This document shows, piece after piece, positions 36,401 through 48,790 of a DNA stretch of 64,000 nt. The notes under the pieces are model-generated. The model did no database searches. It was given only the letters and a program-made list of their open reading frames with translations, and had not been told where the DNA came from. The first letter of the stretch is position 1. Every line of letters starts with the position of its first letter. Made by a program: the position numbers and the translations under genes. Source of the DNA: Primula veris (taxonomy: Eukaryota > Streptophyta > Magnoliopsida > Ericales > Primulaceae); assembly GCA_963682055.1 (NCBI GenBank), contig OY821749.1:8110336-8174335 (forward strand), given 5' to 3'.

Positions 36401-37110
36401 AGTGTGCTTACAATTAAACGACAGAAGTTGATAAGTTTGTACAAAAAAGTTGAAAACTTTCAAATTTCTCGCTCTACGATGGCGTTTTTTCTCTCCCAAG
36501 GCTTTCGATACCGAGCTCTAAGTGATAATGTTGGAATACATAGAGATACAATAAAAAAAAGTTCTATCACATATCTTTTCAAACCGATTTCCCTTGCCTA
36601 ACAGGTTATGTTAAATGGTTAGGTCTACTCTTCTAAAAACTTTCACGAATGGCTTTCCTTGGCCTTCTATAGGATCAGACCTGGTCTCGTTCTTCAATCT
36701 CTTGGGATGACTTTTGAACTTCAAATTCTTCTTTCTTTGTATCGGCCCATCTTTGGTCCCTTCAATTTACCCAAGTCTCGTTTTTGTGTTAAATCCACGT
36801 TTTTTTTCCTGTAAAAACGCAAATAACTAGTCTAATTATGCTCGAATTAGGTCCAAAAATATATAATTTCGCGGTATGATCAATCATTGTTATCATCATC
36901 ATCGTCCTCGTAATCATCGTCATCATCATCGTTATCATCATCAAATGGGATAATATTTAAATATTCACATCATCGTGCATGCATGCTTGTTGAAAATATT
37001 AATAATCATGGCGCGTCATTTGTACCCGGAAAAAATGATGTCAAAAGATAGAATTTGAACTTATATAAAAACATGAAAATGAAACTAGGTGTGGAATTCG
37101 TATTTACCAT

Positions 37111-37830
37111 GCAATCCATTATGGCCCCAACTGGTCGAAAACCGTCAGTTGGAACATCCACATCAGCTGGATTTATAGCGTTTGATACTCGGGAAAGTAC
37201 GTCGGTGGTATGTCTTACTTTTAACGAATTAAACTTGCTGTAATTATAACCTAAACAAAATTTAACGAAATATGTAAAAAGTGAAAAGTAACATAAATGC
37301 ACAATTTTATTGGTCATATGTCATACGCCCTAGTTTTTACAAATAAACTTGATTTACATAATCAATCACAAGTAAACAACTAGTGAACAACCAAGCAAGT
37401 CGTAAAATTTGGCCAATTTTATCAAAACCCCAAGTTTCTACATTCTGCTCTAATTCATTTATTGGCCCTAGCTTTTACAAATAAACTTGATTTTACATAA
37501 TCAGTCACAAGTAAAAAATTAGTAAACAACCAAACAAGAATAATTTGGCCAATTTAATCAAAATCCCGGATTTCTACATTTCATCGTACTTCACTGTTTT
37601 TCCCTGATTCTAACAAATAAACTTGGCTTACATAATCAATCACGAGTAAACGGTTAGTAAACATCCAAACAAGTTGTAAAATTTTGGCCAATTTGATAAA
37701 AATCCCAATTTCTAGATTTTGCTCAAATTTACAAATTGAATTCAAACAAATGAGAAGATGAAGAGGAAGAAACGTGAAGTAATCATGTAACTAACGCAGA
37801 AGGAGAGAGATTTGTGTGTGAGAGAAAGTC
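37111..37830 (-). pseudogene. Possible first exons of an unidentified gene (remnant)
   Basis: On the minus strand a CT-rich leader-like stretch (37830-37785) precedes an ATG with a hydrophobic start (ITSRFFLFIFSF). After a repeat-filled stretch, an acceptor-like TTATAATTACAG opens a 43-codon frame, about 37239-37111, ending DGFRPVGAIMDCM at a plausible donor GTAAAT. The shape, signal peptide then VGAIMD, faintly recalls the N-terminus of plant glutamate-receptor-like proteins, but this is a guess and no later exons were found. Confidence 0.25.
37328..37735. repeat. Three-copy tandem repeat, unit about 137 bp
   Basis: Copies start near 37328, 37466 and 37602, each with ACAAATAAACTTG, TACATAATCA(A/G)TCAC, AGTAAACA and TTTGGCCAATTT. 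Moderately diverged, so not recent. Confidence 0.8.
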
Positions 37831-38837
37831 TATTTTGGTTTTATATTAAGGGTTTTGTCTTATTTTGAGGTGATTTTATTTTTACGAAAAATCTAGTCAA
37901 GAACCGTACTACGTATTTTGTAGTTAAAAGTCTAACCACGAGTTACGACTTTGACCAGAAGCCGACCTTTGTTAAGGTGTAACTACGAGATACGGTTTGG
38001 GACTGAATTAAGAAAATATGGAGTGGAAAAATATGGTTCTCAATAAAATATGATACAAGAACCATTAATGAGCCGTATCGAATTTGCATATAAACTAATG
38101 TTAAGTGAAATGATTAAACAATAGGATGTCAAAATATCATTTTTTAAAAAGTTTAGTAAAAATACATGGTAAATTATTGAAAAAAATAAATAAGCTTTAG
38201 AGTTAATTAAATGGGGTATCGTGGCCCACAACAACACTTAGTTTTGACCCTAATAAAATATATTGGAAATTCTATTAACTACTCCTGTCACTTGATTTTC
38301 CTTAAACCTTCAATGATAAATGATAAAAAGAGAATATATATAGCTTAAAAGCTAACAATTTTTAGATCCAGCACGTTATTAATTAAAGTCGTTATAATTT
38401 GATCAATAAGATGTACGTGTGATGATAATAATACTTCGCTCTTTTAACCCAAAAAAGGATGATGATAATACTTATTGCTTACCAATAAATCAATTAACCC
38501 ATAAGTTAGTTGTAACCACACAGATAATATGAATTTTGCTCTTCTTTTTTTCTCACAGATTAGATATTTTTCAAGGTAACGTTCAAATGAATTCTTCCCA
38601 AAACTCCAGCCTCAAAGTTTGCATGGAGGCAATGACTTAAAGTTATTATAATTGATAAATGTAATTAATGTTACAGAAAACTCAACAAATACGTGTCAAT
38701 ATCAGTTACATAAAATTAAATTTGTTTAACTTCGCAATATATCCTCCTCTATAATGCATAATAAATATTACTTTTTGAGTAGTAAAAGAAAATTGATGAC
38801 TAACAGAAGATAGAGTCTCAGTTTTGTCACCCCTAAC

Positions 38838-41119
38838 TGTAACATCCCTGACCTAATTTGGGAGTCACACGGCCGAATAACACGTGTGGCGACACGTGCT
38901 AGACAAAGCCTAATTTTCAAACATTCAGAAATAGTAGGATAATGAAATATACCCAAAAGTAGGTACCTTCATTAATAACAATTTTAACTACGGTCCTTAC
39001 CAAGTAATTAAACATCATATAAGCTAAAGAAAAATTACATCGCAGCGGAAAATCTAACTTAAATTTCTATAAGGTCTGTCTGGTCCCAACTAATTGACTT
39101 CAAATCTAAATAGCTGATCGCTTACCTGAAAAATATTTAAAAAGGGAGGGGTGAGCTAAACGAGCTCAATGAGAGAGAATGTCTTACAATATAATATAAG
39201 GGACATAAATAAGATTTTTCCTTATTTTTTCTTTCAAATTAAGTGCTATATTTTAAGTAAAATTCTCAATGCAATTCTTTAGAAATCACTTGAACAAATT
39301 GAATGAAATATAAATAATCTCTTTTCTTTCTTATTTTGGTGTTCGCAATTATGAAAGTATTATGATACGGTAACAAGCTCGATTGACTTACTCAATCTCT
39401 TTATCGTCGATCTTTTTCTCAGGTGTATAAACCATACGTGCACTACGTAATTAAGGTCACCACAGCATGACGGCTGAGTCTATTCCTTAAAACGTTCCGG
39501 TTGACGAAGCTATGTACAATCGCTAAGTCAACCGTTGAGAACTAAACTCGTTTGTTTAGTTACCAACGTCACCCCACTGATGGGCTTGGAGGAATCTCCG
39601 TTGGATTTCTCTCTCATGATACCAATACAAATCATAAGCGCACCATAACATAAAACTGTCTTTAATATAAAATTCCACTTCATAAAATTATAACCACTTC
39701 ATAAGACTACCTTTCTTTCTTTCTTTCTTTATTTCTTTCAACATTTAATATAATTATATATATAATAATACTGTTTTGTGAATAATCATCGGAAATCTGC
39801 AAATATTTTGTCGTAAAAATGCAATGAAATACTTTGTAGTAGAAAGACAAAACCCACTCACCTGACTCGGATTGAAAAACCCGAACACTTCTATACCAAA
39901 ACCTTTAAAGACCTGGAAATTCAACCGTCCCATCATGTCAATACAGTGGCACATAAATCTCATGCAGCAAAATATGACTAGGTCTAATATTCTATATTGT
40001 TACAAAACTCTATGGTGATTGTCTCCCAGGCAACGTGTACAACTTAAAACTATAGAACTAGTCATGAAAATGTAAAGCAAATCTAGTTAATATACCTCCA
40101 TCGACAAGCTACTGGGATCGTGAACTATTGGTTCTCTTTACATTCTTTGTACTCAACTCTTGTTTATTGTTTAACCTACCAATATAACCCCATACTAGAA
40201 CAGTTGCACACTACCAGACATGTAGTAACCTAATTAAACTAGAATTCATAACCTTACTTCTGGCAATACAAAAAGCTACTACGTTATAAGATGAATCGTT
40301 TCATATTCAACTATTCTTCCTGCCATGTATATTCCGATTTTGAAACAAACAAAAATTCGTTACAGGTGATATACATAACCAAACCTTAATGGAATGTAAA
40401 ACTAACCTATAGATTATTTTTATTTATATATTAATCTAGACTATGAACTGCAACCAAACAAACATAATCTCTGCGTTTGATTAAATAGCCTGCAACCAGA
40501 GTTTTCAAAAAAAAAACAATACAAACCCATTAACTTATTGAAAAAAACTAGTCATTAGCCGGATTTACTTATTATTAGTCAGGAACGGTATACAAGGTTT
40601 AACCAAAGTGACAACTAAACTTAAATTAAATCTAAGAACTAATTCTTGTTAACCATATTCATTTCAGTAGGGTTTCATATGCATTACCTTGATTACACGA
40701 AATACCTACAGCTCCCGTCTCCTTCTCTTCCCAAACAGATTACATATATTTATATAAATAAGTATATAAATCACCATCACTCTATATATTATATAAACTC
40801 TGTTTTTCAGTGAATTACCCTTATAGTAAAGGCTGATAACCCAATATATATATAACTCTAACATTGATACTCTAAACTTTATTATTTCGGTTACCAAAGC
40901 CCTTTCTCCTTCTCTGCCTCTTAACTCTCTTTCTATTAAAGTTTGAGAACGTAACTTAAAATCCTATTAATATAATTACCAACCTTTCCTTTTAATAATT
41001 AAGGCTCCTTATTACTAGTTGTTAACAATATTTATTGCTAATTACTAACTAACATATCAACTAGCCAAAACATCAAAATAGTCCCTTCATTAACACAAAA
41101 TAAAATACGGGATTTTACA
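38838..41119 (-). repeat. 3' LTR of the LARD-like element
   Basis: 2282 bp, matching the copy at 44735-47016 wherever compared. It is preceded on the minus strand by the purine-rich tract and followed by the CTAAC duplication. Confidence 0.95.
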
Positions 41120-44100
41120 CTCTTACCCACTTAAAGAAGTTTCGTCCCGAAACTTAACGAAATCAATTATGCCTTCCTGAATCACCAATATGAAGTTGCC
41201 CCTTTAAGACTCAGACAAGGACACATTTTATCCAACTTAATATCTTTTTCTCTATCTTAATAAAGATACCACGTTCTTAACTGTCTCAGTCTCACATGTA
41301 CTATAAATCTCTGGGTTTATCCTAGTTAAAAGGGAACAACTGTTGAACATCTAAACATTTACAAATCCAATAAGCATGGCGACTACGAAATCTAAGGAGC
41401 AAACTACTAGATCCTTCATTCCTACTACTTTAAAACACCGCCTTTTCGTTTCTACCAGAAACATTAGTCATGAAAATATTTCCTCATTAAATCAATGCTC
41501 TAGCCACAGCTTGTCGAACCAACTGAATTCTAAAATACTAACGATTAATCAACTCATGCACATCACACCTTCTTATCGTCGCTTTAAAATTTCAAGTTCC
41601 AAACTCCATATAACATCTCATTATCTCAACTGTCCTAATGTTCCAAAATAATAATTATATAAGTTTACCACACGGCTATTTAACAAAGAGTACTTTAAGC
41701 CAACTAATTTATGTACTCTCCCAACCAGCCCACCTGGAAAAGAAAAGAAAGTCCTACTTTGCCTTTTACATACTAATCAGATCAGCATGTATGCTTTCTT
41801 GTTTCACCCATACTACGAACCTGTCAAAACCACCTGAATTCGTAACGCCTATCATACTGTACTAATTTATACATAACGTACAACTCTTAGTAACATTACC
41901 TTCCCAAACCATAATCTCACCACCATAACATGTATAAATTTATTCACTAATAACGCAACAGCTAAGACTATTCCCAACTTTGCTAATTTCTTAACAAGCA
42001 ATTACAACCAAAATTAAGAAGGTATAAAGACTGAGCAAACCTTCAGTTATCAGAATGATAAATTAAATATAACATCGTCATCACCTATCACTATATCGAG
42101 ACAACATAGATCCAAAATTGCTCGCTACATACTCCGCAACTCAAAAGATAGATTTATGTATCCTTAATGCCCATTCTCAGCGACTCATCAGTTAAGTTCT
42201 GGTTCTCATATACTATTTAACAATATCCCAAAGCATTTCTTATCCTAGAGTTAATATCAAAAACTTGAAGGAAAATTAGAACTACAAGGTTAGTAACAAA
42301 CCACGCGCTCTGGTATCTTTACTCTTTATAAACATAGAAAACCACGTAACTCAAGTACTCCCAACTTTTCACAATTTCTAATGCTCTGCAATGTTCCGCC
42401 TACAAATAAGAACTTACAATGGAACAAAAATTTACATAACTGTATTTTAACTGAACTCCACCTTATCGTTAATAACCCCTTTACCCCGACATCAATTTTT
42501 TGTTTCCCGTGCTTTCGCTGCGCACTCTGATAATATCATTTGTCCTTTTTAGCTCATCATCAGTTATACTTTAGTCAAAGAAACAGAATTCCTTAAATAT
42601 AATACAGACAATAAACTACCAAAATCTCACACTTCTAGGTAATTATATCGAAACTACTTATATGCAAGTCCTTCAAACAACCAAAATGAGTGAACCAGAT
42701 TAATTAAAACCATGCTCTTTCTTACCTTAAGATAATCAAAGTTGAACTTGAATCATACAAGAGCTAGCCCCTTTTTCTACATTCCAGCCACAACAAAAGT
42801 AATATCAGATTTACAACATCAATCAATTTTTCGAGTTTTACAAGATCAAGCTCTTACAACTTTTCTCCTGAATTTACCTTAAACAATTTAAATGATGAAC
42901 CAGGCCATACAATAAATAAAAGCGACAACGCCGAACCATTATTTTAACCTGAAGCCAAACATGCCCAAGTACATAATATACCCTGGCAGAGTCAACCAAA
43001 ACATAGATATATACTGTTGATGGAACTCGAACCTATAATCAGCAATACGTTGTAAATCGTTTCCTATTCTGAATCATTTCTCGCTTTAATAATACTCTTC
43101 AACTCTCATTAACTTAATTCTTGTTTCAATTCCTGGTTTTTAAACTTAACCAAAACATATTACAAAAGTGTCTCTTTGAAGAAGTTAACAACTATTTTTA
43201 AGTAAAGGACCTACCGAAGGAAAATAAAATAGAATAGTAAACTAAATTCTTAACCCCCACAACATTGTCCTTGTCTCATTTTTATAAACCAGCAATCAAG
43301 TCTTCATATGAGATACAATCAACCTGAAACTTTAGAGAATATATGTTTTCATGAGGACCGTTAGTTTTCTTACCAGCAAACGGAACAATAGAGTAACCAC
43401 CATATTTTGGTTTTTGACAATTCTTGTGAGACTATAACTATTCAGGCTTGAAACCTACACCTAATTATGTAGACAAAAGACATCTTAATACTTGCTAGTT
43501 ATAGACAGAGGAAATTTTTATTTATTTAAGGACCACTTATCTTCCCTCGAATATTTGACATTAAATCGCACCTAAGGTTTACCAAGCATGAAGCTATGGA
43601 TTTTGATATACACCAGAATGGTCCACTAATTTAAGCTTCTATAACCACCGATCTTAAAGCTTTTATAACTGATAAAAAGTCATACCTAAGGTCAAACATC
43701 ACAGTCCAATTATCACTCACATAGCCGGTTAAGTTTCTCTCCCACATCAATTATAACCGAATTAATTATTCACTGACCATACCAACAGGGCTAAAAGAAA
43801 AAGTTCCATTGTTGAAAATCTCACTAATTAAATACTTATGCCCCAAGTTCAAAGGTTATATGAGTATAAGGTACTAAATAATGTAAAATGGGATACAGTT
43901 AAAAACCACTAAAAGTACCTCCAATGTATGTCCGAAACTACAAATTATCTTGTGCTCAAACCAAAGCTCGTGAACCATACCATCCACTTATAACCAAAAG
44001 AAACAACAACAAAAATACCAACTTCCTACTGACCAAAATAAAATACTAACGAGAACACACTGTCAACAACATTCAACAACTTCATATCTAAAATCACCAT

Positions 44101-44734
44101 GTAATAATATTCCCGGAAAACCATCAATACTTGCCTTTGCTATTCCTAAACAATCAGAGAAAGTATCCACACTCATTCATAATCTACCTGATTTTAAATT
44201 TCACCCCTGTACATAATTCCATATTATCATATTCTTGAAACTACAATTAAACGGCTAACAGTCATGTAAAATATAGATTAAGGACGGCTCATACCACAAA
44301 TAATCATTATATCAACACAAACTTAAATTTTATAACCAACAATTTTTTATTTTTTTTATTTCGATCTTAAACAATTCTTTAAGTCACCATCCAATATATA
44401 AAATAAAATAAAAATTGATTCCATTTTTCAAACTAATCCATTAACTAATCAAAGCACTTGACAACATAAAGGAAATTGGGACAAGTAAGTCTAATTAACC
44501 CCTAAGTTACCACGAAATCTATTTTGCCACAAACAGTCACTAACAAAACGGTCAAACACCCTCATTCATTCCTAAGTTAACTTCAAACCCACAACCACGG
44601 AATTAAGTAACTTGGTATTCAACAAAAAATATGACCTAAAGTACTTCGGGACCAGGCCTCATCTAATATGACCTCATCTAGAGTAACCGAGCCATCAAAC
44701 AATACCTAGAACCTTCAGCTCTGATACCAAAAAA
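41120..44734 (-). other. Interior of the LARD-like element, non-coding
   Basis: About 3.6 kb with dense stops in all frames and no trace of protease, RT or integrase motifs. At its 3' end, just before the 3' LTR, the minus strand reads GTTTCGGGACGAAACTTC and then a purine-rich AAGTGGGTAAGAG. This resembles the segment that follows the pol stop in Tekay/Del-type chromoviruses, which suggests the parent. The frame at 41376-41651 is on the opposite strand and has no resemblance to known proteins. Confidence 0.8.
44718..44729 (-). other. Primer binding site of the LARD-like element (tRNA-iMet)
   Basis: TGGTATCAGAGC on the minus strand, 5 bases inside the 5' LTR. It fixes the direction of the element. 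Confidence 0.9.
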
Positions 44735-47016
44735 TGTAACATCCCTGACCTAATTTGGGAGTCACACGGCCGAATAACACGTGTGGCGACACGTGCTAGA
44801 CAAAGCCTAATTTTCAAACATTCAGAAATAGTAGGATAATGAAATATACCCAAAAGTAGGTACCTTCATTAATAACAATTTTAACTACGGTCCTTACCAA
44901 GTAATTAAACATCATATAAGCTAAAGAAAAATTACATCGCAGCGGAAAATCTAACTTAAATTTCTATAAGGTCTGTCTGGTCCCAACTAATTGACTTCAA
45001 ATCTAAATAGCTGATCGCTTACCTGAAAAATATTTAAAAAGGGAGGGGTGAGCTAAACGAGCTCAATGAGAGAGAATGTCTTACAATATAATATAAGGGA
45101 CATAAATAAGATTTTTCCTTATTTTTTCTTTCAAATTAAGTGCTATATTTTAAGTAAAATTCTCAATGCAATTCTTTAGAAATCACTTGAACAAATTGAA
45201 TGAAATATAAATAATCTCTTTTCTTTCTTATTTTGGTGTTCGCAATTATGAAAGTATTATGATACGGTAACAAGCTCGATTGACTTACTCAATCTCTTTA
45301 TCGTCGATCTTTTTCTCAGGTGTATAAACCATACGTGCACTACGTAATTAAGGTCACCACAGCATGACGGCTGAGTCTATTCCTTAAAACGTTCCGGTTG
45401 ACGAAGCTATGTACAATCGCTAAGTCAACCGTTGAGAACTAAACTCGTTTGTTTAGTTACCAACGTCACCCCACTGATGGGCTTGGAGGAATCTCCGTTG
45501 GATTTCTCTCTCATGATACCAATACAAATCATAAGCGCACCATAACATAAAACTGTCTTTAATATAAAATTCCACTTCATAAAATTATAACCACTTCATA
45601 AGACTACCTTTCTTTCTTTCTTTCTTTATTTCTTTCAACATTTAATATAATTATATATATAATAATACTGTTTTGTGAATAATCATCGGAAATCTGCAAA
45701 TATTTTGTCGTAAAAATGCAATGAAATACTTTGTAGTAGAAAGACAAAACCCACTCACCTGACTCGGATTGAAAAACCCGAACACTTCTATACCAAAACC
45801 TTTAAAGACCTGGAAATTCAACCGTCCCATCATGTCAATACAGTGGCACATAAATCTCATGCAGCAAAATATGACTAGGTCTAATATTCTATATTGTTAC
45901 AAAACTCTATGGTGATTGTCTCCCAGGCAACGTGTACAACTTAAAACTATAGAACTAGTCATGAAAATGTAAAGCAAATCTAGTTAATATACCTCCATCG
46001 ACAAGCTACTGGGATCGTGAACTATTGGTTCTCTTTACATTCTTTGTACTCAACTCTTGTTTATTGTTTAACCTACCAATATAACCCCATACTAGAACAG
46101 TTGCACACTACCAGACATGTAGTAACCTAATTAAACTAGAATTCATAACCTTACTTCTGGCAATACAAAAAGCTACTACGTTATAAGATGAATCGTTTCA
46201 TATTCAACTATTCTTCCTGCCATGTATATTCCGATTTTGAAACAAACAAAAATTCGTTACAGGTGATATACATAACCAAACCTTAATGGAATGTAAAACT
46301 AACCTATAGATTATTTTTATTTATATATTAATCTAGACTATGAACTGCAACCAAACAAACATAATCTCTGCGTTTGATTAAATAGCCTGCAACCAGAGTT
46401 TTCAAAAAAAAAACAATACAAACCCATTAACTTATTGAAAAAAACTAGTCATTAGCCGGATTTACTTATTATTAGTCAGGAACGGTATACAAGGTTTAAC
46501 CAAAGTGACAACTAAACTTAAATTAAATCTAAGAACTAATTCTTGTTAACCATATTCATTTCAGTAGGGTTTCATATGCATTACCTTGATTACACGAAAT
46601 ACCTACAGCTCCCGTCTCCTTCTCTTCCCAAACAGATTACATATATTTATATAAATAAGTATATAAATCACCATCACTCTATATATTATATAAACTCTGT
46701 TTTTCAGTGAATTACCCTTATAGTAAAGGCTGATAACCCAATATATATATAACTCTAACATTGATACTCTAAACTTTATTATTTCGGTTACCAAAGCCCT
46801 TTCTCCTTCTCTGCCTCTTAACTCTCTTTCTATTAAAGTTTGAGAACGTAACTTAAAATCCTATTAATATAATTACCAACCTTTCCTTTTAATAATTAAG
46901 GCTCCTTATTACTAGTTGTTAACAATATTTATTGCTAATTACTAACTAACATATCAACTAGCCAAAACATCAAAATAGTCCCTTCATTAACACAAAATAA
47001 AATACGGGATTTTACA
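44735..47016 (-). repeat. 5' LTR of the LARD-like element
   Basis: 2282 bp. Read on the minus strand it starts TGTAAAATCCCG and ends GGGATGTTACA (TG..CA). It contains a TTTC microsatellite and only short non-conserved frames, which recur identically in the other LTR. Confidence 0.95.
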
Positions 47017-47021
47017 CTAAC

Positions 47022-47115
47022 AGACATGACCGAATTTTGGGTTAGGCCTAAGAGGCACGAGCCTAGCTAGAGTCCCCAAAAAACGTATATGTTTAAGGCC
47101 CCATTTGAAAAAAAT

Positions 47116-47175
<60 letters not shown>

Positions 47176-48140
47176 CATTTTCTTTCTCTAGTCAATAGTT
47201 ATACGTAGCCAAGTGGTTGATTACTTACTAAAAAGTTTGGTCAACCCGTGTTCAAGTCTATGTGGAGACAAAATTTGTTTTTTATTTTATTTTATTATAT
47301 AATTTAATATACTATGTGGTCTCCTATATTAAAAAAAAATAGAAAATGACCTGATTTGTTAAATAAATAACAGATTTGGTCTTTGGTTTACTTTTAAAAA
47401 AAATCGTAGTATAATTTTAGATCGAATGCGAATTTTATAAAAAAATTGCTTCGTATCATTGATTTTTTTTTTGTTAAATGTGTTCTACTTATTGGATATA
47501 ATATTTTCTACCTTAATATTTTACCATTTATTAATCGTATGTTATGAGTTTTATTTAAATATTTTTTTTTTCAAAGAAAACCCCCCCTCATTTTTAAGGT
47601 GCCATGAGATTTCCAAAACTCTAAAAACGGCGATAGTAACAAACAACAGAAATGCTGGTCTGCCTAAAAAAACCCTTATGTGCGTATACCAAAATCTCCA
47701 ATCATCTCCCAAAGAAAACGACAAAAAATCAGGATAATTTAGGTACTAGATCACCATAGTTTGGAAAAATACCCTATCTTCATATTTTAAATTATTCCAT
47801 TGAATTGTAATACTTCCCAAGTTTTTAAAAAGGTGGTAGATTGGTTCAATTTTATCTTATAGATGTTATATTAAAAATAAATCAGTTTATAAAGTTAAAT
47901 ATAGACACATAATATAATATAAGAGACACGTAAACGAACACATGAATTTTTATGAGAGTTTAATCAAACAGAAAAAGTTTAATGTCAAAAAGCTTTCAGT
48001 ATATAGAAAGAAAATAATTGTGATTAAATAATAAGATGTCAATGCAGAGTAAAATAAAAAATTAAGTACTTTTGCAAACAATTTAAGATAAATTATCTCT
48101 TACATTATCTTAAACTTAATTTAAACAGATATATATATAT
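47022..48140. other. AT-rich intergenic stretch with (TA)n
   Basis: A (TA)n run at 47122-47173, then a SINE-like segment, then AT-rich DNA. The frame at 47459-47737 has no recognisable domain. Confidence 0.5.
47195..47310 (+). mobile_element. tRNA-derived SINE (probable)
   Basis: An A box TAGCCAAGTGG at 47206-47216 and a B box TGTTCAAGTCT at 47249-47259 are spaced as in a pol III internal promoter and followed by a T-rich tail (TTTTATTTTATTTTATT). The segment looks like the head of a tRNA-derived plant SINE. The 5' side is a TA microsatellite, so no target duplication is visible. Confidence 0.5.
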
Positions 48141-48600
48141 ATATACCAGTAAACGATATACACGCGTTGCGTGTATATCGTTATAAATTATGATGATAAT
48201 ACAAATATAGAGTAAAAAAAAATGTAGGATATAAGAAAAAAATATGATATAAATTGTGACGATGATACAAATATTTAGAGAAAAAATATAGTATACAAGA
48301 ATTTTTATGTGGTTAAAAGATAGAAATAGTGTAATTAATTTTTATTTTTTATGAAAATAGTTAATATGATAATTAATAAAAAAAATATAGGGGTATTTTT
48401 TTAAAAAAATAACTAAATTGGACAGGCTCATTTGACTTATTATAATAGAATGATATTAATATATATATATATATATCCCCCGTAAAAGTTAATTAAGAAT
48501 TGGTCTATAAAAACAAAATTATTTAATAATTGGTCTCTTTGCCAAACTTATTTAAGAATTGGTTTGTTTTTTGTAAAACTATTTAAGGATTTGTTCACTA
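48141..48600. other. AT-rich stretch with a strong palindrome
   Basis: The arms AACGATATACACGC (48152-48165) and GCGTGTATATCGTT (48169-48182) are perfectly complementary around GTT. On the minus strand the hairpin is followed by TA and CTGGT, which recalls a Helitron 3' end. Otherwise AT-rich with TA microsatellites. Confidence 0.55.
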
Positions 48601-48790
48601 TATAAAGCTTTTAAATTCTATTTTGTTTCATTTGTACTAGACACTTCCTCACTCTCTCTGAAATCACAAGCCCCAAATATAACTATACAATACCACGGTC
48701 ACCACCGCTGCTCCACCGCCAAAGCTTACCAAGAACGACGACAATGACGGAGCAGCTCATCGTCGTCGACGACGGATATATGTGGTAGTT
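48598..48790 (+). promoter_or_regulatory. Promoter-like segment with leader and micro-ORF
   Basis: A TATA box ACTATATAAAGC near 48598 is followed by a CT/CA-rich leader and an ATG at 48743 that opens a 14-codon frame (MTEQLIVVDDGYMW) ending in TAG. GC content rises locally (CGACGACAATGACGGAGC). It looks like the start of a gene, but no continuation was found. It may be a captured or truncated gene start. Confidence 0.3.

Larger units (their letters stand above)
36401..38832. other. Intergenic stretch with simple and tandem repeats
   Basis: Contains a CAT/ATC-type microsatellite at about 36886-36950, a possible gene remnant at 37111-37830 and a three-copy tandem repeat at 37328-37735. From 37840 to the LARD insertion it is AT-rich and I recognise nothing. 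Confidence 0.5.
38833..47021 (-). mobile_element. Non-coding LTR retrotransposon (LARD-like), very recent insertion
   Basis: The element spans 38838-47016 (8179 bp) with two LTRs of 2282 bp each (38838-41119, 44735-47016) and a perfect 5-bp duplication CTAAC (38833-38837, 47017-47021). The LTRs have equal length with a constant offset of 5897, and I found no difference in the lines compared. Orientation is minus: a tRNA-iMet primer site is read at 44729-44718 and a purine-rich tract lies next to 41120. The 3615-bp interior has no gag or pol frame, so transposition must have used proteins from another element. It inserted into AT-rich intergenic DNA. Confidence 0.95.

Noticed and set aside
39754..40897. 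Short minus-strand frames of 69 and 63 codons, repeated exactly at 45651-46794
   Set aside because: They lie in the two LTRs of the LARD-like element, have no known domain, and repeat only because the LTRs are identical.
41376..41865. Plus-strand frames inside the LARD interior as a gene
   Set aside because: Opposite to the element's direction, no recognisable domain, composition like the surrounding non-coding DNA.
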